Shown: one piece after another, positions 34,634-42,813 of the stretch
Layout of the letters: each line of letters starts with the position of its first letter
Position numbering within the stretch: position 1 is the stretch's first letter
DNA from: Lachnospiraceae bacterium
GTDB lineage: Bacteria; Bacillota; Clostridia; Lachnospirales; Lachnospiraceae
Direction: 5' to 3'
NCBI GenBank assembly: GCA_026169045.1
Contig: JAPFDH010000007.1
Coordinates: forward strand, 62,001 to 126,000
Length of the DNA stretch: 64,000 bases
Position numbers and translations under genes: made by a program
Notes under the pieces: model-generated
What the model saw: the letters and a program-made list of their open reading frames with translations, nothing else
Database searches by the model: none
What the model was told of the DNA's origin: nothing

Positions 34634-34701
34634 CCTATGAATTATGCTGTCATAAAACAATAGAATGTATGGTTGAAAATGTTTTGTGACAGCATCATAG
34701 G
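34634..34701. repeat. Long imperfect inverted repeat after rlmB
   Basis: Arms 34634-34658 and 34681-34701 share about 20 pairable bases (TATGCTGTCA with TGACAGCAT as core), enclosing a 22-base loop. No U-tract follows, so it is a poor intrinsic terminator; no flanking duplication was found. Confidence 0.6.
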
Positions 34702-34728
34702 AGAAACGAAAAAAATATAAAAAATATG

Positions 34729-34757
34729 TTGACAAAAGGAAAAGATTATAGTAATAT
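34729..34757 (+). promoter_or_regulatory. Promoter of tRNA-Thr
   Basis: TTGACA at 34729-34734, a 17-base spacer and TAATAT at 34752-34757. The tRNA starts about 28 bases beyond the expected RNA start. Confidence 0.75.
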
Positions 34758-34792
34758 ATAACACGTTGACAGCAAGCTGATTGCTGAAACAA

Positions 34793-34865
34793 GCTGGCAT
34801 GGCACAGTAGGTAGCGCACCTCATTGGTAGTGAGGAGGTCACGGGTTCGATTCCCGTTGCTAGCT
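34793..34865 (+). tRNA. tRNA-Thr (GGT)
   Basis: 73 bases with acceptor stem GCTGGCA/TGCTAGC (one G-U pair), anticodon stem CCTCA/TGAGG around a loop with GGT, and T-arm ACGGGTTCGATTCCCGT. The D-stem GCAC/GCGC holds one A-C mismatch. CCA is not encoded. Confidence 0.93.
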
Positions 34866-34872
34866 TTGAGTG

Positions 34873-34899
34873 AGTACCGCAGAGGCGGTACTTTTTTTT
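34873..34899 (+). terminator. Terminator after tRNA-Thr
   Basis: An 8-bp perfect stem (34873-34880 with 34885-34892), AGAG loop and a run of U residues. Confidence 0.93.
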
Positions 34900-34997
34900 A
34901 TTTATGCGCAGACAACGAGCCGTGTACGGATGCCTGTATACGCATACGGCGACTGTCCGTGAACGTGAGAAACTCGCAAAGCGTGTTTCTCATCGTT
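34899..34997 (+). repeat. Dispersed repeat family C, copy 2
   Basis: About 99 bases starting right at the U-tract of the tRNA-Thr terminator (TTATTTATGCGCAGACAAC) and ending CATCGTT. Closest in sequence to the copy at 42644-42742. It has no open reading frame of note; two hairpins are predicted by eye, around the GCCGT/ACGGC pair and around TGAGAAAC/GTTTCTCA. Confidence 0.85.
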
Positions 34998-35032
34998 ATA
35001 TCAATTATGTTTTGGTAAGGGTCTGTGTTCCT

Positions 35033-35491
35033 TTATAGGCGCAGACCCTTAATATCTTTGATCCGGGAAAGGATCATGTTACAGCTGGAACTGATGATTC
35101 CTGGCAGTGGATCAATGACCCGAAGAAGAAGTTCTTCCATTTCTTCTCCGGAGGAGGCTACGGCATGCACATGAAGTTTGTTTTTACCGGTTACCCGATA
35201 GATCTGTGTAATGATATCATTGTCACTTAATATTTTTATTACTTTATTGAAAGATTCCGGTGTGGTCTCGATTTCAAAATAGCAAGAGACTGCGCCACCT
35301 ATTTTTTGTGGATTGATAATTGTTGTATACTCTTCAATAATTCCCCGTTTTTCCAGGGCACGGATGCGTGCTTTAACAGCAACACGGGAAATCCCTATCT
35401 TGTCACCGATTTCAGAGTAAGACATGCGGGCATTTTCTATGAGAAGCTGTACGATTTTTTGATCCAAATCATCCAAACCATTTAAAAACAT
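35033..35491 (-). CDS. Lrp/AsnC-family transcriptional regulator
   Basis: This 152-residue protein has an N-terminal helix-turn-helix (LDDLDQKIVQLLIENARMSY, GISRVAVKARIRALEKRG) and a C-terminal RAM ligand-binding domain (about 65-150). Such proteins sense an amino acid and form octamers. GAGGAGG is 8 bases before the ATG on the minus strand. A CGTTT-C-AAACG palindrome at its 5' side may be its own operator. The end of the gene overlaps a hairpin (AAGGGTCTG with CAGACCCTT) that includes the stop codon. Confidence 0.92.
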   Translation of the reverse strand: MFLNGLDDLDQKIVQLLIENARMSYSEIGDKIGISRVAVKARIRALEKRGIIEEYTTIINPQKIGGAVSCYFEIETTPESFNKVIKILSDNDIITQIYRVTGKNKLHVHAVASSGEEMEELLLRVIDPLPGIISSSCNMILSRIKDIKGLRL

Positions 35492-35502
35492 AAATACCTC
35501 CT

Positions 35503-35513
35503 CGTTTCAAACG
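35503..35513. promoter_or_regulatory. Short palindrome at the lrp 5' end
   Basis: CGTTT-C-AAACG, a perfect 5-bp inverted repeat about 12 bases upstream of the lrp start. A candidate autoregulatory Lrp site; short enough to arise by chance. Confidence 0.3.
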
Positions 35514-35576
35514 ATTTTATATAACGGAAATGCGGATATTTCTTTGACCCTTGTATAACCATTTTATTCATATTAG

Positions 35577-35730
35577 GTAACTATTCAGAGCCCATTCGCA
35601 AAAGCACCTCTTTGAGGCTAAGCTTTTGCGAATGTATGGCTTCTCGCCATATAGATTTATAAAAACAGACTTTATCAGGCAAGCCTGAACCGTCTGTTTC
35701 TTATAAATCTGCATGGCTCTGAATAGTTAC
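35577..35730. mobile_element. MITE-like element, family B, complete copy
   Basis: A 154-base element with perfect 16-base terminal inverted repeats (35577-35592 and 35715-35730, GTAACTATTCAGAGCC and complement), flanked on both sides by the 8-base duplication CATATTAG (35569-35576 and 35731-35738). It holds no gene; three internal stems are present (around ATTCGCAAAAGC, ATGGC and the AGATTTATAA pair). It fills the gap between lrp and the MATE gene. Confidence 0.9.
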
Positions 35731-35770
35731 CATATTAGCAAAAAAGAAAGTGGTTGACAATGGTAAAATG

Positions 35771-35799
35771 TTGACGGATGGTTGGATTTCTTGTATAAT
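35771..35799 (+). promoter_or_regulatory. Promoter of the MATE gene
   Basis: TTGACG at 35771-35776, 17-base spacer, TATAAT at 35794-35799: near consensus. It lies 33 bases downstream of the MITE duplication. Confidence 0.85.
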
Positions 35800-35810
35800 T
35801 GGTTTCAAAA

Positions 35811-35828
35811 CGTAATAAGTATATTACG
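35811..35828. promoter_or_regulatory. Operator candidate in the MATE leader
   Basis: Perfect 7-base arms CGTAATA and TATTACG separated by AGTA, about 6-24 bases after the expected RNA start. Placement fits a repressor (TetR or MarR type) that is relieved by a pump substrate. Confidence 0.5.
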
Positions 35829-35847
35829 AAAAGAAAGGAAATGGAAG

Positions 35848-37185
35848 ATGAAGGGGGATTTGACAAAAGGATCGGTTATGCGTTCCATGCTCTGCTTTGC
35901 GGTTCCCATGATTTTAGGAAATTTGCTTCAGCAATGTTATAATATTGCGGATACGTTGATCGTAGGAAGATTTCTGGGAGCAAACGCGTTGGCGGCGGTG
36001 GGCTCTTCTTTCACATTGATGACATTTTTGACATCGATATTGCTGGGGCTATGCATGGGAAGCGGAACGTTGTTTTCCATACGATTCGGACAGGGGGATG
36101 AAGACGGATTAAAGGAAGGAATATTTGCATCATTCTTTTTGATTTTACTGATCACTTTTTTGATCAATGGTCTGGTATTTTTCTTTATTGATGAAATATT
36201 GTTTTATTTACAAGTACCGATGGATGTCTGGGAACTTATGCGGGAATATCTTCTCGTGATTTTTTGCGGTATTTTTGCAACATTTCTGTATAATTATTTT
36301 GCTTCACTGCTCCGGGCAGTGGGAAATTCCATGGTGCCACTGTTGTTTCTGGCTATATCAGCCGTTTTAAATATAGGCTTGGATTTGGCGTTTGTCATTG
36401 GCTGGAAAAGAGGTGTGGCCGGGGCGGCAGAAGCGACAGTAATATCACAATATGTTTCCGGAATAGGAATTGCATTGTATACATGGTTTCGATGCCCGCA
36501 GCTTCGTGTCAGACGGTATCATATGAAGCTTCGGCTGGCATGTGTAAAAGAAATTGCAAATTTTTCTATTTTAACATGTATACAGCAATCCGTGATGAAT
36601 CTTGGAATTCTGATGGTTCAGGGGCTGGTAAACAGTTTTGGATCTGTGGTTATGGCAGCTTTTGCGGCAGCAGTAAAGATCGATGCCTTTGCATATATGC
36701 CGGTTCAGGATTTTGGAAATGCGTTTTCTACCTTTATTGCACAAAATTATGGGGCAAAAGAAGAAAAAAGAATACAGAAAGCTTTAAAAGGTGCTGTTTT
36801 AACTGCGTTTCTCTTTTGTGTGGTGATATCAGGAATTGTTTGTCTGTTTGCCCGTCCTCTGATGCTTCTTTTTGTAGATGCCGGTGAAACGGAAATTATC
36901 GCACAAGGGGTGGGTTATCTGCATATCGAAGGGGCCTTTTATTGCGGAATCGGATGCCTGTTTTTGTTGTATGGTCTGTATCGGGCTCTGGGGAAACCGG
37001 GAATGTCTGTCGTGCTTACGGTTTTTTCTCTGGGAACGCGGGTAGCTTTGGCATACATTCTTTCTTCCATACCGGAAATTGGTGTGGTGGGGATTTGGTG
37101 GTCTGTTCCCATTGGATGGTTTCTGGCTGACAGTGTGGGGATCATATATTATGGAATACGGAAAAAGAAATTATTGAGTTGGTAA
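35848..37185 (+). CDS. MATE-family multidrug efflux transporter
   Basis: A 445-residue protein with twelve membrane helices in two halves, each starting with the family pattern (MILGNLLQQCYNIADTLIVGRF at about 20-41; conserved Pro/Asp residues in the first half). It should export drugs or metabolites in exchange for Na+ or H+. The ATG at 35848 is preferred because AAAGGAAA lies 9 bases upstream; a longer TTG-started reading begins in the promoter. The upstream region has a strong promoter and an operator-like palindrome. Confidence 0.92.
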   Translation: MKGDLTKGSVMRSMLCFAVPMILGNLLQQCYNIADTLIVGRFLGANALAAVGSSFTLMTFLTSILLGLCMGSGTLFSIRFGQGDEDGLKEGIFASFFLILLITFLINGLVFFFIDEILFYLQVPMDVWELMREYLLVIFCGIFATFLYNYFASLLRAVGNSMVPLLFLAISAVLNIGLDLAFVIGWKRGVAGAAEATVISQYVSGIGIALYTWFRCPQLRVRRYHMKLRLACVKEIANFSILTCIQQSVMNLGILMVQGLVNSFGSVVMAAFAAAVKIDAFAYMPVQDFGNAFSTFIAQNYGAKEEKRIQKALKGAVLTAFLFCVVISGIVCLFARPLMLLFVDAGETEIIAQGVGYLHIEGAFYCGIGCLFLLYGLYRALGKPGMSVVLTVFSLGTRVALAYILSSIPEIGVVGIWWSVPIGWFLADSVGIIYYGIRKKKLLSW

Positions 37186-37234
37186 CGATGCGTATACAAG
37201 CATCCGCACATGGCTTGTTGTCTGCGCGCAAATA
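37186..37234 (-). repeat. Dispersed repeat family C, half copy, inverted
   Basis: The reverse complement matches the first half of the other C copies (GCGCAGACAACAAGCCATG and GCGGATGC), beginning right at the MATE stop codon and running into a terminator. The second hairpin half is absent. Confidence 0.75.
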
Positions 37235-37238
37235 TAAA

Positions 37239-37279
37239 AAATGCTATTGGTGGATCATCAACACCAATGGCATTTTTTT
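37239..37279 (+). terminator. Terminator after the MATE gene
   Basis: A 14-bp stem (37239-37252 with 37262-37275, one mismatch), 9-base loop and a U run to 37279. Confidence 0.9.
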
Positions 37280-37407
37280 GTTTGAAAGATTTTCTGAAGA
37301 AAATCAGCGGTTTTATTTCAGAAGTTATTCAGAAATCATTCAGATTTATCGGTTATTCTTGAAATGGAAAAGGAGTACAAAATGTATGTGGAGGGAAAGG
37401 AAAGAAA

Positions 37408-38262
37408 ATGAAAAAGAGAAAATGGATTTGGTTTCTTCTGGGTATGATAGTATTGGCAATATGTGGAATCGGAATAGTATTCCACCTGCGGCCGGATTGG
37501 AAATTTCGTGTGTCTGACGTGATGGGCAGTTGGTTTCGTTCGGTATCCATCGAACAGGTGGAGTATCAGGAGGAAGAATTAAAAAAAGTACCAGTTTCAG
37601 AAATGGAACGAAATGATACATTGCTGCTGATTAACGAGGAGCATCCGATGCCGGAAAATTATGAGCCGGATTTGGTCTTTTATAAAGATACGGATGTGCA
37701 AATGGTAGAAGCAGCGACAGAGGCATTTCATAACTTGGCTGAATATATAAAAAATAAAACAGGAGAAAAATTATATATCAGAGATAGTTATAGAAGCACA
37801 GAAGAACAGGAAGTAATCTATCAGGAACAGCCGGAAGTCGCTGCTATTCCGGGAAGTAGTGAACATGCGACGGGATTGGCTCTGGATGTGTATGTCGCTC
37901 AGTTTGCCGGTTATGGTTTTCTGAAATCGGAATCCGGTCAATTGGTGAATCGGGATTGTTGGAACTACGGATTTATTATCCGATATCCGCAGTTTCGGGA
38001 GGAGGATACGAAGATTCCTTATGAACCATGGCATATCCGCTATGTGGGAGTACCGCATGCAGAGATAATGATGAAAAATAATATGATTTTAGAAGAATAT
38101 ATAGAAAGTCTGGAAATTGGCAAATTTTATTCATCCTGCGGATATATTATTACACGGCAGACAGGCGATACGGTAAGTGTCCCAAATGATCTTCAAAATG
38201 TTACAGTATCTTCCGATAATATGGGAAATTGGATTGTAACAGGTAAATGGAAAGAAAAGTAA
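37408..38262 (+). CDS. VanY/DdcP-type D,D-carboxypeptidase (M15B)
   Basis: This 284-residue protein has a membrane anchor at about residues 5-27 and an extracytoplasmic M15B zinc peptidase domain with GSSEHATGLALDVYV (HxxGxAxD motif, about 149-163) and EPWHIRYVG (second His-containing motif, about 209-217). It should remove the terminal D-Ala from peptidoglycan stem peptides. The final stop codon is created by the left end of a MITE (38259-38346): without the element the reading would be extended by two residues. A GGAAAG site lies just upstream of the ATG. Confidence 0.88.
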   Translation: MKKRKWIWFLLGMIVLAICGIGIVFHLRPDWKFRVSDVMGSWFRSVSIEQVEYQEEELKKVPVSEMERNDTLLLINEEHPMPENYEPDLVFYKDTDVQMVEAATEAFHNLAEYIKNKTGEKLYIRDSYRSTEEQEVIYQEQPEVAAIPGSSEHATGLALDVYVAQFAGYGFLKSESGQLVNRDCWNYGFIIRYPQFREEDTKIPYEPWHIRYVGVPHAEIMMKNNMILEEYIESLEIGKFYSSCGYIITRQTGDTVSVPNDLQNVTVSSDNMGNWIVTGKWKEK

Positions 38263-38346
38263 CAGTTCAGCCATAGGTCTGACCGGTCGAAAAATTATGG
38301 GAGCCTAATTTTCTCGTCCGTTACAGCCCTATGGCTGAACTGTCAC
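38259..38346. mobile_element. MITE-like element, family A, 88-base copy
   Basis: Terminal inverted repeats of about 20 bases (left GTAACAGTTCAGCCATAGG, right its complement with one change) flanked by perfect 8-base duplications AAAGAAAA (38251-38258 and 38347-38354). The reverse complement of the interior aligns with the 165-base element at 49049-49213. No coding capacity. Its first bases form the stop codon of the VanY-type gene. Confidence 0.92.
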
Positions 38347-38375
38347 AAAGAAAATGAATAATGAAAAAGACCCTC

Positions 38376-38404
38376 TTGTATTTTGCCCGGAAGTATGGTA
38401 TATT
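38376..38404 (+). promoter_or_regulatory. Promoter of the EIIC-like gene
   Basis: TTGTAT at 38376-38381, a 17-base spacer and TATATT at 38399-38404, about 22 bases after the MITE duplication. Confidence 0.55.
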
Positions 38405-38463
38405 TTGTCTGGTTATATGACAAGACATATGTGAAAGGAAAAGACAAGAAGGGTTGGAATAAT

Positions 38464-39534
38464 ATGAAATTGTTGAAAAGTCTTTTGAAAAAAATCTTTA
38501 TTGATGGATTAGCCGGAATGGCTACAGGATTGTTTACCACACTGATTGTAGGTACCATTTTGGCTCAGATCGGTTCTTTGATTCCGGGAAATATCGGAAC
38601 CGGACTGACTGTGATGGGAAAAGTGGCTTCTGCTTTGACCGGTGCAGGCATTGGTGTGGGTGTTGCATATAAATTTAAAGAAAGTCCGATGGTAATTTTA
38701 TCCGCGGCTACAGCCGGTATGGTAGGAGCTTTTGCCAGTAAAATTTTGGCCGGAAGTGTATATGTAGATGGCGTAATTCATTTTTCCGGTCCAGGAGAAC
38801 CGTTGGGAGCTTTTCTTGCGGCCCTGGCGGCCATTGGTATAGGTCATTTGGTTTCCGGAAAAACATCATTGGATATATTGGTGACACCGATTTGTGGTAT
38901 TGTGACGGGTTCGATAGCGGGACTTGTGGTAGGACCGCCGATCTCAGCTTTTATGGTATACCTTGGAAGTTTAATTGAATGGGGAACACAACAGGCGCCA
39001 TTTCTGATGGGAATTATTGTGTCCGTTCTGATGGGAATGATTCTCACACTTCCCATCAGTTCTGCCGCTTTGGGAGTAATTTTAGGACTGAGCGGTATTT
39101 CAGCGGGAGCTGCGACGGTGGGCTGCTGTGTTAATATGGTTGGCTTTGCAGTGGCAAGTTACAGAGAAAACAAAGTAGGAGGATTATTTGCTCAGGGGCT
39201 TGGAACAAGTATGCTTCAGGTTCCCAATATTGTAAAAAAACCGGTGATTTGGATTCCTGTTATTTTGACCAGTGCTATTCTTGGACCGGTAGCTACCAGT
39301 GACTTTGTACATATGACAAACAATGCAACCGGTTCCGGTATGGGAACCGCAGGATTGGTGGGACAATTTACCACATATGCTACGATGGTAGGAGAGGGAG
39401 CCGAGCCACTTGTCGTTCTAATCAAAATGGGATTGCTTCATTTTATCCTTCCGGCTGTTCTGACTCTGATTTTTTCCGAATTTATGCGGAAAAAAGGATG
39501 GATTTCTTATGGCGATATGAAATTGGATATTTGA
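38464..39534 (+). CDS. Stand-alone PTS EIIC-like membrane protein
   Basis: This 356-residue protein has about ten hydrophobic helices, rich in Gly, Ala and small residues (LAGMATGLFTTLIVGTIL, ILGLSGISAGAATVGCC, ATSDFVHMTNNATGSGMGTAG). It fits the EIIC_2 family of PTS-like permeases that usually lack EIIA and EIIB partners; none is encoded nearby. The substrate is unknown and phosphotransfer is not supported by the sequence. The ATG at 38464 has a GAAGGG site about 11 bases upstream; an earlier in-frame ATG passes through the promoter and is rejected. Confidence 0.8.
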   Translation: MKLLKSLLKKIFIDGLAGMATGLFTTLIVGTILAQIGSLIPGNIGTGLTVMGKVASALTGAGIGVGVAYKFKESPMVILSAATAGMVGAFASKILAGSVYVDGVIHFSGPGEPLGAFLAALAAIGIGHLVSGKTSLDILVTPICGIVTGSIAGLVVGPPISAFMVYLGSLIEWGTQQAPFLMGIIVSVLMGMILTLPISSAALGVILGLSGISAGAATVGCCVNMVGFAVASYRENKVGGLFAQGLGTSMLQVPNIVKKPVIWIPVILTSAILGPVATSDFVHMTNNATGSGMGTAGLVGQFTTYATMVGEGAEPLVVLIKMGLLHFILPAVLTLIFSEFMRKKGWISYGDMKLDI

Positions 39535-39562
39535 GAAAAGCAGGAAATATGAATAGAAAAAA

Positions 39563-39588
39563 GGGGCGCTGTTATGTGACGGCGCCCT
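39563..39588 (+). terminator. Weak terminator-like hairpin after the EIIC-like gene
   Basis: An 8-bp stem (39563-39570 with 39581-39588, two G-U pairs) with a U-poor tail. Confidence 0.4.
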
Positions 39589-39633
39589 GCTTTCATATAA
39601 CGGATCTGATTAATTAGTACCGAGGTGTTATTC

Positions 39634-39662
39634 TTGATCTGTTTCTTCAGTTATGATAAAAT
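39634..39662 (+). promoter_or_regulatory. Possible promoter of the membrane protein gene at 39764
   Basis: TTGATC at 39634-39639, 17-base spacer, TAAAAT at 39657-39662. Confidence 0.45.
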
Positions 39663-39763
39663 GTAATAGTATGATTGTTTGGAATGATACAACAGGTAGT
39701 GGAACGGGGAATGCTTTGACTGATATTGATAATTTGGGTTGAATGAAAGGGGGAATGGTGCGT

Positions 39764-40720
39764 ATGGATATTATTCGGAATTATATAGATACGATGTTTC
39801 AGGTATATCCCAAAACATCACAGACGGAACGCATGAAAAAAGATCTGATGGATATGGCGGAGAAAAAGTATCATGACTGTATTCGGGAGGGACATAATCA
39901 AAATGAGGCGATTGGCATAATTATAGCTGATCTTGAGAAGATGGAAGAGGAAGTAAAAAAGAATATTCCAAATGACGGAGAGGATCAATATAGTGATTCT
40001 TACAAGAAAAAGGATTCTGTACGGAATATTGGTTATCGGGAAGCGGTAGAATATATGCAGGATATGGAAAAGATAAGTACAAAGATAGGATTGGGAGTTT
40101 GGCTTTGTATTGCTTCTCCTGCCATTTTACTTTTCTTTCTGGATCTAAAGGAAAAAAATTCTATGCCAACAATGGTGGCAGTAGCGCTTGGTATTTCACT
40201 GATGACTGTTTGCGTTGCGGCAGGAATAGCATTATTTATTTATTCCGGTATCCGAATACAGCGCTATCATCTATGGAAAACAGAAATATTTCACTTGGAT
40301 GTGTCTACGAAACAATATGTGGAAAATATGCGAGAGGCATTTCGTCCCACATATACCGCAAATCTGATTGCTGGTATTGTAATATGTATTATCAGTATTA
40401 TTCCGATTGTGGCAGGGATGGCCTTGGATATGATTCTTTTTGGCATCGGCGTTTCAGCGGTTTTGTTGGGATTGGGCGTTTATTTTTTTATTTGCGCCGG
40501 AATGAGGCAATCTTGCTATCGTGTGATTCTTCAGGAAAAGGAATATACAGAAGAAAAAAAGAAAACGCCGTGGAGAAAATATGAGGACACATATTGGATT
40601 ATGGTTACTGTGATTTACTTTCTGGTTAGTTTCTGGACAAGAAAATGGGGTATGACCTGGATTATATGGGTTTTGGCTGCCGGTATCAATAATATTATGA
40701 ATGGAATCATGAAAAAATAA
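39764..40720 (+). CDS. Multi-pass membrane protein with a HAAS-like N-terminal domain
   Basis: A 318-residue protein. The first 70 residues (MDIIRNYIDTMFQVYPKTSQ then helices, Asn/Glu-rich) resemble the helical HAAS/DUF1700-type domain that PadR-regulated membrane proteins carry; after it come a charged linker (about 70-105) and six hydrophobic helices (about 110-160, 205-260, 280-315). It could be a sensor or anti-sigma-like membrane protein. The ATG at 39764 is chosen over 39743 because AAAGGGGG falls between them. A specific function is not recognisable. Confidence 0.65.
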   Translation: MDIIRNYIDTMFQVYPKTSQTERMKKDLMDMAEKKYHDCIREGHNQNEAIGIIIADLEKMEEEVKKNIPNDGEDQYSDSYKKKDSVRNIGYREAVEYMQDMEKISTKIGLGVWLCIASPAILLFFLDLKEKNSMPTMVAVALGISLMTVCVAAGIALFIYSGIRIQRYHLWKTEIFHLDVSTKQYVENMREAFRPTYTANLIAGIVICIISIIPIVAGMALDMILFGIGVSAVLLGLGVYFFICAGMRQSCYRVILQEKEYTEEKKKTPWRKYEDTYWIMVTVIYFLVSFWTRKWGMTWIIWVLAAGINNIMNGIMKK

Positions 40721-40722
40721 AC

Positions 40723-40790
40723 GTAACTATTCAGAGCCAATTCGCAAAAGCGCCTCTATGAGGCTAGCCTTTTGCTCATGTGTCATGTAT
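40723..40790. mobile_element. Decayed MITE-like element, family B
   Basis: The left 16-base terminal repeat GTAACTATTCAGAGCC is perfect and the following 40 bases match the complete copy at 35577-35730, but the right end is degraded (only ATGAATAG recognisable near 40778-40785). No clear target duplication remains. Confidence 0.7.
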
Positions 40791-40823
40791 GAATAGGGAT
40801 AAAGAATCCCTTTAAGTCCAATC

Positions 40824-40851
40824 TTGACGAATTGAAATTTTATGGTATGAT
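40824..40851 (+). promoter_or_regulatory. Promoter of glnS
   Basis: TTGACG at 40824-40829, 16-base spacer, TATGAT at 40846-40851, about 60 bases before the glnS start. Confidence 0.7.
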
Positions 40852-40911
40852 TATAGATTGAAAGATTATATTTTAAGAAGAAAAGAAATGCGATAAACGG
40901 GAGGGAATATC

Positions 40912-42606
40912 ATGTCAGACAAAGACATTTTGGCCGAAACTGAAGAAAAAGAGGCCGTATCTAAGAATTTTATTGAACAGATTATTGATAAAGATTTGGC
41001 GGAAGGAACATACGACCATATCCAGACCAGATTTCCTCCGGAACCAAATGGTTATCTCCATATTGGTCATGCTAAGTCCATACTTTTAAATTACGGCTTG
41101 GCACAGAAATATAACGGAAAATTCAACCTGCGTTTTGATGATACAAATCCGACAAAAGAAAAAACGGAATATGTGGAAGCGATTAAAGAAGATATTGCCT
41201 GGCTTGGTGCGGATTGGGAGGATCGGTTGTATTTCGCATCCGATTATTTTGAGCAGATGTATGAATATGCAGTATTTCTGATAAAAAAAGGAAAGGCTTT
41301 TGTCTGTGATTTGACTGCAGATGAGATCAGGGAATACCGTGGAACTTTGACAGAACCCGGAAAGGAAAGCCCTTACAGAAATCGTCCCGTGGAAGAAAGC
41401 GTATTGCTGTTTGAAGAGATGAAAAATGGTGTTTATAAAGATGGGGAGAAGGTACTGAGAGCTAAAATCGATATGGCCTCTCCAAATATTAATATGAGAG
41501 ACCCGGTTATTTATCGTGTGGCTCATATGACTCATCATAATACCGGTGATAAGTGGTGCATTTATCCTATGTATGATTTCGCTCATCCGATTGAAGATGC
41601 CATCGAGCATATTACCCATTCCATTTGTACTCTGGAGTTTGAAGATCACAGACCGCTCTATGACTGGGTGGTTAAGGAATGTGAATTTAAAATGCCGCCA
41701 AAGCAGATTGAATTTGCGAAACTTTACTTAACAAATGTGGTTACGGGAAAGAGATATATCAAAAAATTGGTAGAGGACGGAATCGTAGACGGATGGGATG
41801 ATCCAAGACTGGTGACAATCAGTGCACTTCGCCGCCGTGGTTATACGCCGGAATCATTGAAAAAATTTGTTGAGCTCTGCGGTGTTTCAAAAGCGAACTC
41901 TTCTGTGGATTATGCGATGCTGGAGTACTGTATCCGCGAAGATTTAAAATTAAAGCGTCCCCGCGTTATGGCAATTTTGGATCCTATTAAGTTAATTATT
42001 GATAATTATCCGGAAGATCAGATTGAATATTTGACAGCAGATAATAATCTGGAAAATCCGGAACTGGGAACCAGACAGCTGCCATTTGGAAGAGAACTTT
42101 ATATCGAACGGGAAGACTTTATGGAAGAGCCGGTAAAGAAATATTTCCGTCTTTTCCCGGGAAATGAAGTGCGTTTAATGAACGCTTATTTCGTGAAATG
42201 CACAGGATGCGTAAAGGATGAAAATGGCAATGTGATAGAAGTACATGCCACATATGATCCGGAGACAAAGAGTGGAAGCGGATTTACGGGAAGAAAAGTA
42301 AAAGGAACGATTCATTGGGTTGCTGCAAAGACAGCTATTCAGACAGAAGTCCGTTTATATGAAAACATTGTAGATGAGGAAAAGGGAAAATTAAGCGAAG
42401 ATGGTTCACTGAACTTAAATCCAAATTCCCTCCGGATTTTGAAAAATTGTTATATGGAACCGTCGTTAAAAGATGCAAAGGCATTTGACAGTTTCCAATT
42501 TGTCAGAAACGGATTCTTCTGTGTTGACTGTAAAGATTCCAAAGAAGGTGAACCGGTATTTAATCGTATCGTTTCATTAAAGAGTAGTTTTAAAATTAAC
42601 AAGTAA
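40912..42606 (+). CDS. glnS: Glutaminyl-tRNA synthetase
   Basis: This 564-residue class I synthetase shows the HIGH region [17 protein letters not shown] (about residues 41-57), FDDTNP, and the KMSKS-equivalent region as [13 protein letters not shown] (about 322-334), matching the GlnRS subgroup (GVTK-type), not GltX. The C-terminal anticodon-binding beta barrel contains CIREDL and PVKLII-like segments. Most Firmicutes use the Glu-tRNA amidotransferase route; Lachnospiraceae often have GlnRS in addition. GGAGGG is 6-8 bases before the ATG. A tail hairpin follows. Confidence 0.95.
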   Translation: MSDKDILAETEEKEAVSKNFIEQIIDKDLAEGTYDHIQTRFPPEPNGYLHIGHAKSILLNYGLAQKYNGKFNLRFDDTNPTKEKTEYVEAIKEDIAWLGADWEDRLYFASDYFEQMYEYAVFLIKKGKAFVCDLTADEIREYRGTLTEPGKESPYRNRPVEESVLLFEEMKNGVYKDGEKVLRAKIDMASPNINMRDPVIYRVAHMTHHNTGDKWCIYPMYDFAHPIEDAIEHITHSICTLEFEDHRPLYDWVVKECEFKMPPKQIEFAKLYLTNVVTGKRYIKKLVEDGIVDGWDDPRLVTISALRRRGYTPESLKKFVELCGVSKANSSVDYAMLEYCIREDLKLKRPRVMAILDPIKLIIDNYPEDQIEYLTADNNLENPELGTRQLPFGRELYIEREDFMEEPVKKYFRLFPGNEVRLMNAYFVKCTGCVKDENGNVIEVHATYDPETKSGSGFTGRKVKGTIHWVAAKTAIQTEVRLYENIVDEEKGKLSEDGSLNLNPNSLRILKNCYMEPSLKDAKAFDSFQFVRNGFFCVDCKDSKEGEPVFNRIVSLKSSFKINK

Positions 42607-42614
42607 TAGCCCTT

Positions 42615-42645
42615 GGGGGTGCCGCTTGGGCGGCATCCCTTATTG
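42615..42645 (+). terminator. Terminator after glnS
   Basis: An 11-bp stem (42615-42625 with 42630-42640, two G-U pairs) with a TTGG loop and a short U-rich tail that merges into a family C repeat. Confidence 0.65.
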
Positions 42646-42742
42646 TTTACGTGCAGACAACGAGCCGTGTGCGGATGCTGGCATACGCATACGGCGACTG
42701 TCCGCGAAGGTGAGAAACTCACAAAGCGTGTGTCTCATCGTT
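42644..42742 (+). repeat. Dispersed repeat family C, copy 3
   Basis: About 99 bases, closest to the copy at 34899-34997: GTGCAGACAACGAGCC at the start, GGCGACTGTCCGCGAA in the middle, TGAGAAACTCACAAAGCG and CATCGTT at the end. Two hairpins as in the other copies. It begins at the glnS terminator. Confidence 0.85.
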
Positions 42743-42813
42743 GTTTTAAGCGTTTGGAGTGGTGTGGCATCCATAAACGTTTTTGTCTGACGCCACACAG
42801 AAATGAGGAAAAG

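Noticed and set aside
35577..35730. Attachment site of an integrated element
   Set aside because: Symmetric ends with an 8-base duplication fit transposition; no integrase or long element lies between copies.
42613..42813. N-terminal extension of the DUF6062 protein
   Set aside because: This reading runs through the glnS terminator and a family C repeat; the ATG at 42814 has its own GAGGA site.
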